The position numbers and the translations under genes are program-made. From Nageia nagi (Eukaryota; Pinophyta), in contig JBITNC010000001.1 in assembly GCA_050084985.1 (NCBI GenBank), positions 42,346,001 to 42,410,000 of the forward strand: a stretch of 64,000 nt of DNA, written 5' to 3'. Each line of letters begins with the position of its first letter. Positions within the stretch are counted from its first letter, which is position 1. Shown here in pieces: positions 34,440-45,067 of this stretch. Under the pieces are notes generated by a model. That model was not told where the DNA came from and did no database searches. It worked only from the letters and a program-made list of their open reading frames with translations.

Positions 34440-36832
34440 AGGTGTTGCTCATCCCTGAGCAACAAAACTCCTTCATTCATCATCTAGACCTTCCATCTTC
34501 ACCTTACATTTAGCTTTGATGTCATATGCCAATGGAAAAACTTGATTGTCCTCACTATGAAACCCTTGCTGCTCTAGCAATTCTTGCATAACCTTTTCCT
34601 CTTCTATCTTATCTATATTAGTCCATCCCTTGTAGTCTATATGTGGTGTCCATAATGGCAATGGCTTGAATCTTAGCCCAACCCACTTGACCTCTGATTC
34701 ATTTAAAACTTATGCATACCACCCAATTCTATCTAGTGCTACCTTCATTGCATAAACAGAGTGGGGTTCTCTCTTTCTCAAAGATGGAGACAAATCTACC
34801 CACCTATTTTCTGTTGCTAATATCACATCCTTTAGCTTAGAGTGGCATAATTCTTAAAACTATTAGATTACATGCTTTGGAAAAGCTATATGTTTATCAG
34901 TGCATGGTGGTTGTGACTCAAGGTTTTTTATATCCTTCCTAATTTCCTCTACAAACCTATGCTCAACCTGATGGTCATAGCATGAGTGTATTCTAATTCC
35001 TTAAAGGTTGATCTCTACACTTCTCTTTTTAGTTCATTCTACAAAAATGAGCATAAGACCCTCAAAAGCACATATCCAACAATCAAGTTAATATTTAAAC
35101 TATTCATTTTAGGTAATAAAAGACCACACAAATAAAACTTAGCTAGGAGGTTCTTGAAATCTTCCTAAGAACAGTTGTAGATCTTGGTGAAGAATCTTGA
35201 ATCATCAACCCTAAATGTATGAGACCACATGAGCATATCCAACTTAAATAAACACCATTTTTCTCTAATCCACAAGGCATACACTCGAGGAGGGGCCCTA
35301 CCTTCAAGTAAATCCTTGATCACCTTTCCAATTTCAGTAAAGGTTTTCTAGATGTCTAATTTCTTGGCTACTTGGTCCTTCTTGTCCATTTAGGTCTAAG
35401 TGGAGATTTTGAATTCCTCATATTCATCATTGAGCTTGGAAAATTTTCTTTCAAACTCCTCTTTATGTTCACTAAGCTTTTTCTCATGTTCTATTTCTGA
35501 TATGTATTATTTTCATATTTGGACACTCCCTCCTGCAACTATTTGCATTTATCCTAAAGAGGTTTCATTTGGTTAATTTCTTTTTTATAATCTTCTATCC
35601 TTCTTATTAGTTTTTCCACTGCTTGATTGGCACTTGCAATCATTTGCTTGGATTCCTTAATCTGCTTCATGAAATTTAGATGCTCAGTTGTCTCTTCTAC
35701 CTCTTTCTTGGATTTAATTACCTCCCTTAACTATTGTAATTCAATCTTCAACTTCTCATTCTCTATTACCTTCTTTTCGAGGGAAACATTTAATTCCATG
35801 TTTGCAGTCTTAATTGTTCCAGGTCTAAAACTCCTCTTCATTTGGGCTATCGATGTTGCTTTTCCTTATGCTTGTCTGAGTTGGGGCTTTTATTTTGAAT
35901 AATGCTTCTTTTAACAAAGCATGAAAATCTTGAAGGGGTAAGACATCTTCATTTCTAACTTTAATAAATGAGCTACTTTCTTTCTTGCTTTATGGTGTAC
36001 TAAAGATCCAAAAGTTTGCAAACCAAAACTAGGTGGAATCTTTATTTTTTCCTCTTCCTTAATCTATATTTATTCTATGTCTTTCTCAGGGATGGTCATT
36101 CTAATCGAATTATCTTTTTCATAGCCACTAAACCTTAAGGTTTATTCTTGAACTAAAGTATCCTCATTCATCTCCTCCTCTTCTGGTTCAGTTTCCCTTA
36201 CAGGTTCTTCTTCAAGTTCATACTTATCATCTAAGTAGATAAGGTTATCAACTTTTAAGGGTTTCTTATTTTTGTTATCAAATAATTGATTAGACCTCCG
36301 TATCCTTTTCTTAGCTTTTTATTTTTACTTACTTTTTCTTTTTCCCTTATTGGAGGTCTTCAAATATGATTTTGATTCTAATTCTAACTCCTCCTCATTT
36401 GACCCCGAGGGTTTTGTGTAGTTTTCTGATTCATCATTGTTTGAGGGTTTCTTGGAGGAAGATTGCCCTAATTTCTTTATTTTCACCTTGCTAAATTTAG
36501 ATATAGAGAGACCTAGGCCATTTTTCACAAATTAATCCCAAGGAACATTTAGGTAATTTATTTTCAGAGAATGTTCTACAAATAATGTTATCAACCCATG
36601 GTGAGCCAAACTATTAATCCAAAATTTCTTAAATTGTAAGGACATTGCATGGATGGAGCAACTTAGGTAGAATGATATATTCACTAGCATTTTATGTCTT
36701 AAATGAGATAAAAGCTTCAAATGGTGAGAAAATGTGTATTGATATCAACCTTCACCAATGAAGTACAAAATTAGATGATATGCCAATTCTCCCCATGGCT
36801 CTACTAGTAAGGTGCAACTGATGCCCTTGTTT
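34440..36832 (-). pseudogene. Env-position ORF of an Athila-like element, 3' part
   Basis: Reading leftwards from the copia insertion at 36838, broken frames give a helical, hydrophobic part (LLSHLRHKMLVNISFYLSCS, then FKKFWINSLAHHGLITLF). A Lys/Ser/Glu-rich segment follows (36325-36528), then an acidic stretch near 36200 (YELEEEPVRETEPEEEE), and a long coiled-coil-like region near 35450-35830. The last frame (34473-34661) ends in KMEGLDDE, 35 bases before the purine tract. Position after pol and before the 3' LTR is where Athila elements carry their env-like ORF. I recognise no domain and see no clear signal peptide. The 5' part continues at 45561-46050. Confidence 0.55.
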
Positions 36833-36837
36833 ATTAT
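36833..36837. other. Target-site duplication (left copy)
   Basis: ATTAT, repeated exactly at 45556-45560 on the other side of the copia element. Confidence 0.95.
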
Positions 36838-37326
36838 TGAAGGATTTGAACTAGATCTAAACAAATCCTTTAGGACCTTAGACTAGGAAACTCAAGTGTA
36901 CACAAGATAACACAATCACTCAAGATAACACATCAATATAATGTGGTTCCTCCCTCCTTGGGAGTACATCCACAACTAGTTCTCTTATTCTCAAATCTAT
37001 GTCTCTCTTACAACTATTCTCTAGCTCTCTCCTACACAACCAAGTAGAGTAATCTTACTCAAAACTTAGATATGTTTACATGAGGAGAGGCCCTCTATTT
37101 ATAGGTTGAGAGCACCTCCCTAACCTTCCTTTAACCCAAGGGTAAGGTTAGGGTTACATTAAATGTACCACCAAACTTCAACCTACCAACTAACTCCTTT
37201 GGTAAAGTCAAAGTCTACATATTAAAGAATTCTATTAATCACTTAAGGTATCTACATACCTTTAAGTGATTAATTGAATTTACAAGGAGTCTAGATATTC
37301 ACAATATTTCATTACAAATTCTAACA
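36838..37326 (-). repeat. 3' LTR of the young copia
   Basis: 489 bp, TG to CA ends (minus strand starts TGTTAGAATTTGTAATG and ends AAATCCTTCA). It contains TATAAATAG at 37095-37103 on the minus strand. Compared with the 5' LTR it has one extra C in the run near 37137. Confidence 0.97.
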
Positions 37327-37335
37327 CTCCCCCTT
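37327..37335 (-). other. Polypurine tract of the young copia
   Basis: Minus strand AAGGGGGAG immediately before the 3' LTR. Confidence 0.85.
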
Positions 37336-37811
37336 AATGCAATATTGGGATAGAGCGTAGAAGAGAGAAGAGAGAGAGTAAGAGAGAGTTCTCCTCCATA
37401 GAGATACAAGTGGAGATGAGAACTTTTACATATTTTGAGAATCTTTTTGAGAACTAGTATGAGACTCACTACATTACCATTTGACAAAAATGGTTTACAA
37501 TACAATCATTAACCACAACTGGTTTCACTGTACATAGTAGTTGATCAACTTTAAGCTGATATGTGAGTCTCCATGAGCTTGCTTTCACAAGGTGAGTAAC
37601 CTGCATTTCTAAAGAAGATCCTGCATGCTATAAGCAACTCATGAACAAAATCAGTTAGATGCATCATATATTCAAATAAGAGAATCAAATAATGCCATCT
37701 TATAAATAACTGATCAATGGTGCACTATAAGCCATCACGGAGATGCCAAGCCATCACTCATAGTCACCTGTTGTATATAGACATGTGTTGATTTAAAATA
37801 GAGCATAAAAT

Positions 37812-38097
37812 TGTACAATGAGTTTCTCACGCAGAGCAAACTCACCACGGAGGTATAGAATGTACAATAAGTTCGTCATGCAGAGCGAACTTACCACGGA
37901 GGTATATTAATTACATGCTCAAAATTTGTACAATAAGTTTCTCACGCAGAGCAAACTCACCACGGAGGTATAAAATGTACAACAAGTTTGTCACGCAGAG
38001 CAAACTTACCAGTGAGGTATAAAATAATCAACACTCTATAACAACAATTGTACAACAAGTTTGTCACGCAGAGCAAACTTACCACGGAGGTCTAGAA
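37812..38097 (-). repeat. Five 49-bp repeats with a conserved hairpin
   Basis: Units start at 37812, 37861, 37927, 37976 and 38049. Each reads TGTACAA, an inverted repeat, then CCACGGAGGTAT. The plus-strand arms are AAGTTTG and CAAACTT in copies 4 and 5. Copy 2 has AAGTTCG with CGAACTT, and copy 1 GAGTTT with AAACTC, so changes in one arm are matched in the other. The loop core ACGCA is fixed except for one change in copy 2. The array lies between the pol stop and the purine tract of the young copia, so it would be transcribed in the 3' part of its RNA. Confidence 0.9.
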
Positions 38098-38150
38098 TGT
38101 ACAATCAAAAAAGGCCTCTTAGAGGTGAAGTTGTCATCACTAACAAAAGT

Positions 38151-40196
38151 TTAAACTTCACTCCCCCTTGAGGGCAACTTCACCAACCCGAGAGAATCCC
38201 TAAGCTTGCAGAACTGAGCTTCAGGAAGGGGCTTGGTGAACAAATCAGTGGAGTTTTCAGTAGATGGACAATACTGCAAGTGTATGATGTCATCTAGAAC
38301 CTTCTCCCTGATAAAATGAGCTTGGATTTCTACATGTTTGGTTCGCTGATGGAACACAGGATTCTTAGCCAAAGAGATAGCCGATTGATTGTCTGACGAA
38401 ATAAGAGATGGGCCATTTTGCGTATACCCAATTTCGTTCAGAAGATGTCTTAGCCAAATAGCTTCTTGGGCGGCAACAGACATGGCTCGATATTCGGCTT
38501 CGGTGGTAGAAAGAGTCACAGTAGGTTGCTTCTTGGAAGCCCAAGAGATAGCACCTGAACCAATGCTAAACACATATGCAGAGGTTGATTTTCTATCATC
38601 TCTATCTCCCCCATAATCAGAATCTGAGAACCCTAAGAGAACAATCGAGGGCACTTTGGAATACTTAAGAGCAAGATCCTTTGTCCCTGCGACATACCTC
38701 AAGATTTGCTTAACAGCATTGAGGTGTTCAACATATGGTTTTTGCATGAATCGTGCCATCAGATTCACTACAAAGGCAATATCAGGACGAGAGATAGTCA
38801 GATATAGAAGACTACCAATCAATTGTCTATAAGCTGTAGCATCAGCCAACTGAGAATCTGAGCTCAGTGAGACAACGATTCCAGGAGAAACAGGTATTGC
38901 AGCATATTTACACTCCTCCATTCCAAACTTTTGCAAGATGTCTGATATATACTTAGATTGACTAAGATAAGTACAATCTTTGTGTTGGTATACTTGCATC
39001 CCAAGATAGTAATGCAATAGACCTAGATCAGTCATTTCAAATGTTGCCTTGAGTTTGGAGATGCACTCTTGGATGATTGTAATATTATTGCCTATGATGA
39101 GAAGATCATCCACATAAAGGAGAATGATGACCACGTCTTTTCCTTGATTGAGTACATATAGATCTGAATCTGAGAAGCACTTGGAAAAACCAATATCTGC
39201 AAAGAATCCTGAAATTTTCTTGTACCATGCTCTAGGTGCTTGCTTAAGTCCATACAAAGACTTCTTTAGCTTACACACAAGAGACTCTTTTCCTTCTGGA
39301 ATAAATCCTTCTGGTTGATTCATGTAGATTTCAACATCCAAGTCACCATTGAGAAATGCACTTTTGACATCAAGTTGAAAAGCTTTCCATCCTTGAGCTG
39401 CAGAAAGAGCAAGAATTACTCTGACAGTAGGCATCTTGGCCACAGGAGCAAAGGTTTCCTCATAATCAATACCATATTTCTGAGCGAATCCTTTGGCCAC
39501 TAATCTTGCCTTGTATTTTTCAATGTTTCCATCAGAATTGTACTTGACCTTGTATATCCATTTATTGCCAATCACATTTTTCTCATTGGGATAAGGAACC
39601 AAATCCCAAGTTTCATTTTTCGTGAGAGCCTCATACTCAACTTTCATAGCTTCGATCCAACACTCTTGCTTGGAAGCTTCTTTGAAGGTGGATGGCTCAT
39701 GCATATTATCAATTTTGGCAAATAAGTATTTATTCAAGGTCATACTTCTTGTAATTCTCTGTGCTGGAGAATTTTGCTCTTGTGGTGACTTCTCTACATG
39801 CTCATCCAACCAGTTAGGTGTAGGCGAAGAATCATCTGTATCAGACACTTCAGCATGAGAGATTGTATCCTCAGAAAGTTCTTTGAACTTAACATCCCTA
39901 GACACAAAGACTATTTTATGGGATGAAGAGTAGAGCCTGTAACCTCTATGCTGATTATCATATCCCACAAAGATGCATTTTTCTGATCGTTTATCTAGCT
40001 TCTTTCTTTTCTCTGAGGTAATGAAGGCAAATGCATCACAACCGAAGATTCTGAAGTGTGAGAGATTAGGTTTCTTTCCTGTCCATGCTTCATATGGAGT
40101 TTTACCTTCAACTGCCTTAGTAGGACACCTATTTAGGGTGTGAATAGCAGTGTGAACAGCTTCGCCCCATAAGAAATTAGGAAGGTTACCCAACAA
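38151..40196 (-). CDS. Copia pol: integrase end, reverse transcriptase, RNase H
   Basis: 681 codons in the same frame as the upstream gag-integrase part, separated only by a TGA. The integrase C-terminus (FLWGEAVHTAIHTLNR, then HFRIFGCDAFAFI) comes first. Reverse transcriptase starts near residue 195 (ETWDLVPYP), with the first catalytic Asp in FQLDVKSAFLNG (276) and the YVDD box at 361-364. RNase H follows, with Asp 525 (FSDSDYGG), Glu in TTEAEYRA (566-568), Asp 602 (SSDNQSA) and Asp 651 (STDLFTKPL). All catalytic residues are present. Translation needs stop readthrough in this copy; the protein itself looks competent. Confidence 0.95.
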   Translation of the reverse strand: MLGNLPNFLWGEAVHTAIHTLNRCPTKAVEGKTPYEAWTGKKPNLSHFRIFGCDAFAFITSEKRKKLDKRSEKCIFVGYDNQHRGYRLYSSSHKIVFVSRDVKFKELSEDTISHAEVSDTDDSSPTPNWLDEHVEKSPQEQNSPAQRITRSMTLNKYLFAKIDNMHEPSTFKEASKQECWIEAMKVEYEALTKNETWDLVPYPNEKNVIGNKWIYKVKYNSDGNIEKYKARLVAKGFAQKYGIDYEETFAPVAKMPTVRVILALSAAQGWKAFQLDVKSAFLNGDLDVEIYMNQPEGFIPEGKESLVCKLKKSLYGLKQAPRAWYKKISGFFADIGFSKCFSDSDLYVLNQGKDVVIILLYVDDLLIIGNNITIIQECISKLKATFEMTDLGLLHYYLGMQVYQHKDCTYLSQSKYISDILQKFGMEECKYAAIPVSPGIVVSLSSDSQLADATAYRQLIGSLLYLTISRPDIAFVVNLMARFMQKPYVEHLNAVKQILRYVAGTKDLALKYSKVPSIVLLGFSDSDYGGDRDDRKSTSAYVFSIGSGAISWASKKQPTVTLSTTEAEYRAMSVAAQEAIWLRHLLNEIGYTQNGPSLISSDNQSAISLAKNPVFHQRTKHVEIQAHFIREKVLDDIIHLQYCPSTENSTDLFTKPLPEAQFCKLRDSLGLVKLPSRGSEV

Positions 40197-42104
40197 TCAT
40201 CTTGCCATTTCCATAATGGTGCGATTCTTCCTTTCAGCAACTCCATTTTGCTGAGGGGTGTAAGGGATTGTGAATTGTCGCTTAATCCCGTGTTTAACAC
40301 AAAAGTTGTTAAACTCATTGCTATTATATTCACCCCCATTGTCAGATCTCAGCATTTTGATCTTAAAATCAGTTTGATTTTCAACAAGTGCCTTGAAGTC
40401 TTGAAACCTATCAAAAGTTTGATCCTTGTGCTCAAGTAGATAACCAAATGTCATCCTACTGAAGTCATCAATGAAGGTCAGAACATAAGAAGCTCCACCT
40501 AGTGACTTAGTCTGAAAAGGACCCATCAAATCTGAATGCACAAGCTGAAGAGGACAAGTAGCCCGAGTTGCCTTATCTTTTTCAAACTTTTGCCTATGCA
40601 TCTTTCCTAGAATGCACCTTTCACAAAGACCAACTGTGGGTGAAATATTAGGTAAACCTTCCACAAGTTCTTGAGTTTTCATGGCTTGAATACTCTTGTG
40701 GTTAAGGTGTCCTAATCGTTGATGCCAAAGATTACCTTTTGAACAAACATTTGTAGCAAGACAAATCTTTGAAGGTACTTGATCCACAATATAAAGGTCA
40801 TTCTTTACTGATCCTTTCATCAAAGTGGCAAGTCCTTTCTTAACACACCAAGAGTGTGAGGTAAACTCAAATGAGCATCCTTTCCTTGTAATTTGAATCA
40901 CGGAGATGAGATTCATCCTTAGTTTAGGCACATAAAAGACATTGTCAAGAGTCTTTCCATGAATCTTCACACTTCCTATTCCGTGAACATCAAGGACTGT
41001 ATTATCACCTATCACAACTGCATCCTTTTTGTACTTATGAAAGTTTTCAAACTTATCTTTTTCATAACACATGTGATTAGTGCATCCTGTATCAACAATC
41101 CAATCATTTGAAATAGTTTGAGTCATTGAGTAGTAGGCAACAGAAGCAGCATGCTTGTTCTTCTTTTTATTATTGAAAGTTCTCACATTTGCATTTCCCT
41201 TTCCTTTTTGAGCAAATTTCTTTTTGCGACAATCATACTCTTTGTGCCCAAAGATGCCACAGAAGTTACAATTCCCATCAAACTTTTCTTGAGGTGTTGG
41301 ATTGCTTGATCCTGCTTTATCATTTATGTGCTTGTAGTTGCCATGATTATTGTTGTTGTTGCCCTTTTTGTCATACTTCGTGAAGGTAGATGAGGACTTG
41401 TTGTCTTTGAATTTGTAATGTTTGAACTTTTTCTTGAAAGGAGTTTTGATGGCTCCTAGAGCAATGCTATGGTCCTTTGGAGAAAGGTTCAACATTTTCT
41501 TGTTCAAAGTTTCCTCATGCTTTAGAAGAAGTCTTGAAAGGTTATCAAGTGAGATGACATCTTCTTCATCATCGAGCCTTGTTTCCATAACTGTGACAAA
41601 GTTGCTGAACTTTGTAGTAAGGCTTTGTAGAATGATGAAGACCATGAACTCATCATTGATCCAGTTGCATCCACAACCAACCAGTTGTGTCCTGAGGTCA
41701 ATGATTTTGTTTAAGTAGATGGAGGCACTTTCATCTTCACTTTGTCGATACTGCAACAACTTTTGTAGAATGGTAAACCTCCTTGAAAATTTGGACCCAA
41801 GGTAGATTTTCTTTAACCTATCCCAAGCTTCCTTTGCTGAAGTTGATGAAGAAATCATGAGAAGGACATCATCTGAAACTGCACGGTAAATCATAGAAGT
41901 TGCTAACTCATTCTTTGAGTTGTATACTTCAAGAGCCTTCTCATCGGTAGGAGCAACCGCATCTTCACTAACTATCTGCCACAGTTTTCTTGCTTGTAAC
42001 TCGGCTTTCATACGTGGTTCCCATATTCCAAAGTTGGAACCATCGAGTATGTGCTTGGGAATGAAGGTTTCAACCATTGCTACAAAAAACAAATGAATAT
42101 GCAA
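40197..42104 (-). CDS. Copia gag, protease and integrase core
   Basis: 635 codons. Gag covers residues 10-275 (LDGSNFGIWEPRMKAEL, then AKEAWDRLKKIYLG). A CCHC zinc knuckle is at 279-292 (CNFCGIFGHKEYDC). Protease follows with DTG at 338-340 (WIVDTGCTNHM). The integrase HHCC finger uses His 461, His 466, Cys 494 and Cys 497. The catalytic triad is Asp 525, Asp 588 and Glu 624, with the D,D-35-E spacing. The frame ends at AGA TGA inside integrase (40197-40199) and resumes at once in the next ORF, so one base change created the stop. The ATG at residue 10 (MVETF) is the likelier start. Confidence 0.95.
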   Translation of the reverse strand: MHIHLFFVAMVETFIPKHILDGSNFGIWEPRMKAELQARKLWQIVSEDAVAPTDEKALEVYNSKNELATSMIYRAVSDDVLLMISSSTSAKEAWDRLKKIYLGSKFSRRFTILQKLLQYRQSEDESASIYLNKIIDLRTQLVGCGCNWINDEFMVFIILQSLTTKFSNFVTVMETRLDDEEDVISLDNLSRLLLKHEETLNKKMLNLSPKDHSIALGAIKTPFKKKFKHYKFKDNKSSSTFTKYDKKGNNNNNHGNYKHINDKAGSSNPTPQEKFDGNCNFCGIFGHKEYDCRKKKFAQKGKGNANVRTFNNKKKNKHAASVAYYSMTQTISNDWIVDTGCTNHMCYEKDKFENFHKYKKDAVVIGDNTVLDVHGIGSVKIHGKTLDNVFYVPKLRMNLISVIQITRKGCSFEFTSHSWCVKKGLATLMKGSVKNDLYIVDQVPSKICLATNVCSKGNLWHQRLGHLNHKSIQAMKTQELVEGLPNISPTVGLCERCILGKMHRQKFEKDKATRATCPLQLVHSDLMGPFQTKSLGGASYVLTFIDDFSRMTFGYLLEHKDQTFDRFQDFKALVENQTDFKIKMLRSDNGGEYNSNEFNNFCVKHGIKRQFTIPYTPQQNGVAERKNRTIMEMAR

Positions 42105-42853
42105 TAAGAATGTAAACTTTTACAATTTTCATCTATACATATAAAACACCTAATAAGCAAACATGTCCCACATGTGTAAACTCATTAACCACGATCCATA
42201 GAAGGATAAAGTTGGGGTTGTTTTCTTGTATAGAATTAGGCCTTCACCTGGATGCCCGCAAGGTGGAGCCCAGGTACTACCAGTTCACCTTGGTCAGTGA
42301 TATACTCTCACAAGGAGAAGTACTTACTATTTTCCAAGGATCCAACGTATCTTGGACCGGCCATTTTAATTATCTTGATTAAGGGTTTCAGTTTTCCTCC
42401 TAGGTTATCAGGATAATCCCTGAATGGACATGCGGACATGTGGTATCACTACACACATGCCTGTCCACCTAATAGAGTTATGTCCAATCCAACAGAGGTC
42501 TTAGGGGCAATTAAGACGGACTTACCACCACTTGGTTCTTCGGACTAAAAAGGGCTCCAGTCTGCCCTGTCCTCACCTCATGGCTCCCCAAACAAGTCAT
42601 GTTGTGGAAAATACGTGCGGATGTATTCATTTTAGGGGTTACTTTTCAAATTTTTACGTATTGCAAGTATAAGCAAATGTGCAAAAAATATAAAGTAAGG
42701 TGAAAAATACTCCATCCACACGAACTTGAAACCTTAAGAGGCTAAAAAATTGAGTCCAATGGGTTTTGTTCTAACCCCTAAAGGAATTTTACATTGTTCA
42801 TATTTTTCTCACTTTATTCAAGCACTTAATGAATTAAACAAAGAACTAAGTCC

Positions 42854-43035
42854 TACTTAGTATTTAATTCATAACATGCATTGTATCATGACTTAAAAAT
42901 TTAAGTAAGCATGCATCATGCATTAAAAATTTAAGTCCTAAGCATACTTAGTATTTAATTCATAACATGCATTGTATCATGACTTAAAAATTTAAGTAAG
43001 CATGCATCATGCATTAAAAATTTAAGTCCTAAGCA
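42854..43035. repeat. Perfect 91-bp tandem duplication
   Basis: Two identical units, 42854-42944 and 42945-43035, starting TACTTAGTATTTAATTC. Identity shows a recent duplication, in keeping with the youth of the element. Confidence 0.93.
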
Positions 43036-43379
43036 TGTTTTATTCTTCAAATAAGATACATGCATCTAGATAAAATTTAAGTAAAAAAAATTATACCAAG
43101 GCCCCCCCTTTTTACTTAAAGTTTTATCCCTTTGAACCATGCTTAGAGATTGCATATGCACTTAAATTAAACATGCAATGGGGAGTAGAATATTAGAAAT
43201 AGTCTAAAGACTCCTAAGGGCATTTAATGGGAGCAATTGACTGGGAAGCAAGTAAAAAAAATGCCTAAGAGGAATAAGGGTGCAATAATTAAATGCTTTG
43301 TAGTTTTAAAATATGACTCCCCTCCTTCTTTGGTGTTTTTAAATCAAATATGTAGTGGGTAAAAAAATTAAGGTTCAAC

Positions 43380-44285
43380 AACTAAAGTTGACAAAAAAAT
43401 GTGAAGGGGCCATGTGTAAGCCTCAGGGTGGTGGAGAAGCTGGGCAGGGGTGGTAGGAGAGACCAAGGCGGCAAGGAAGCTACGTAGAGGGGTGGAAGTC
43501 GCGTGAGGCACGTGAGGACTAGCAGGCGGAGGCCACGTGGGGCGGCCAACTGGTGGTTGACCAGCCGAGTCGCGAGCATTGTAGAACGTAGTCAAATAGG
43601 GTGCGCGCTATCGCGTGTTACGTGACCGGTTTATGGGACCATCGTATGGCAGAGAGGGTTTTATCTCAGTTAAGAGATGATTTCAATGTGCAAAGAGCGA
43701 AGGAGAAATTGGGTGTATATCCTACGATCATGGCAGCCATGAAACGTGGGAGGCACTAGGCATCTTGGCACATAAGGTCGTATCTATGCAATGTAGGCGG
43801 TGTGTGCAGAGCCTGCGAGCATGGCAGGTCAGGAAACTGGGTCGGCATCGTGGGAAACAGTTCACGTGCCATCGCTACGCTGTGCTCTACGTTGTGTGCA
43901 TTGTCTGGCAACGTAGCCAGTGATCAAGGTAGGACGTGAAAGATAGGCTGCACCATGCATCTCGTGGATGTATTCAACGTTGGGTGTGTTAGCCACGGCT
44001 TCCCAATGCAGGTGGTGAGTTGCAGGTCGGAAGGACTCAGTTTGCAACAGTCGTTGGAGTCCATAAAATAGACAGCGAGTAGGACAGGCCAGGCAGCGTG
44101 CAAATAGTGCATGGGCCTTCGCGGTATTGCCTTCGTGATGTGGCCATGAATCATCGCAGTCCAGGGAGCATGGTAGACGACGGGAGTAGCAGGCGCACGT
44201 TTAGAGGAGGAGGAGCGCAGTGCGGCGGTGGGCGGGAGGAGCCACCCGAGGTCGTGCGTGCATGGGCGGAGGAGCGGCGGTAAAC
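43380..44285. other. GC-rich island in the copia leader
   Basis: About 900 bases visibly richer in G, C and CpG than anything else in the window, with sharp change to AT-rich DNA on both sides. Frames such as 43368-43595 (minus, Pro-rich) carry no known motif and are probably chance openings in GC-rich DNA. It may be captured host sequence, a nested insertion or a family-specific leader element. Confidence 0.6.
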
Positions 44286-45052
44286 AATATTAGTTAACCC
44301 CCCTGAATTTTAAACTTGTATGCGATTTGATAATATTTAATGGAAGGATAATATTTAATTGTACCCGCCGCTTACTATATTGTTTTTGATTTTTATTTTA
44401 AAACGAATGTAAAATATATATATAAATATATATATATTTTTAATGATATTTTAAACAGATTAAAAAAATATATTTTTGATTGAAACTAAAAATATATATA
44501 GATAATTGTGTTTGGATTAGTGTAAACCAAATAAAATATATATATAGATATATATTTTTGATTATGTTTAACCAAAAAGATAATATATATATATATATTA
44601 GATTGAGCCTTAGCATATATTATTGTGCCTCTTAAAAAATTGTCCTCCTCTTTATTTCAACAATAAAATATGTAAAAAAAAATTGCACCTTCCTCCTTTT
44701 TTTGATATTGTTCACAAAAGACTATTGTAAAAAATCTTTTCAATAAGATGCTAGCATAATATATTTTTGCTCAAAAGAAAAAACATTTTCTTTGTACATT
44801 AAAAATAGATTACTAACATAAAAGTTTGTTAGTAAGAAGAGAATAGCAAAAATATATTATGGTATTGCTAAGACATTAAGCTAGCATAATCATACAAAAG
44901 ATTAGTATCATAATGAACTTTGTTAAAGAAGGATAGAAGGTTATACCTTTGCAAACCTTTTACCTCACAATGAAGAATGAAGATCTCCAAAGTTGAGAAG
45001 GATGAAGCACTTCCAAGATGTAGCTTCCACACCAAAAGAGCTTCCTCAACGT

Positions 45053-45065
45053 GGCTCTGATACCA
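45053..45065 (-). other. Primer-binding site of the young copia
   Basis: Minus strand TGGTATCAGAGCC, a perfect plant tRNA-iMet complement, two bases from the LTR end. Confidence 0.97.
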
Positions 45066-45067
45066 AT

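Larger units (their letters stand above)
42105..45052 (-). other. Long 5' leader of the young copia
   Basis: 2.95 kb lies between the primer site and gag, much longer than the usual few hundred bases. It holds, from the gag side outward, a GC-balanced stretch (42230-42620), a perfect 91-bp tandem duplication (42854-43035), a GC-rich island (43380-44285) and an AT-rich part with several TATATA runs (44400-44610). No protein domain was recognised in it. Confidence 0.7.

Noticed and set aside
37812-38097. Regular repeats with spacer-like gaps, considered as a CRISPR array
   Set aside because: Plant retrotransposon context, units almost contiguous, no variable spacers of constant length and no cas genes.
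43368-43595. Pro-rich minus-strand frame in the GC island
   Set aside because: Two overlapping frames are open at the same place, as expected in GC-rich DNA by chance; no motif.
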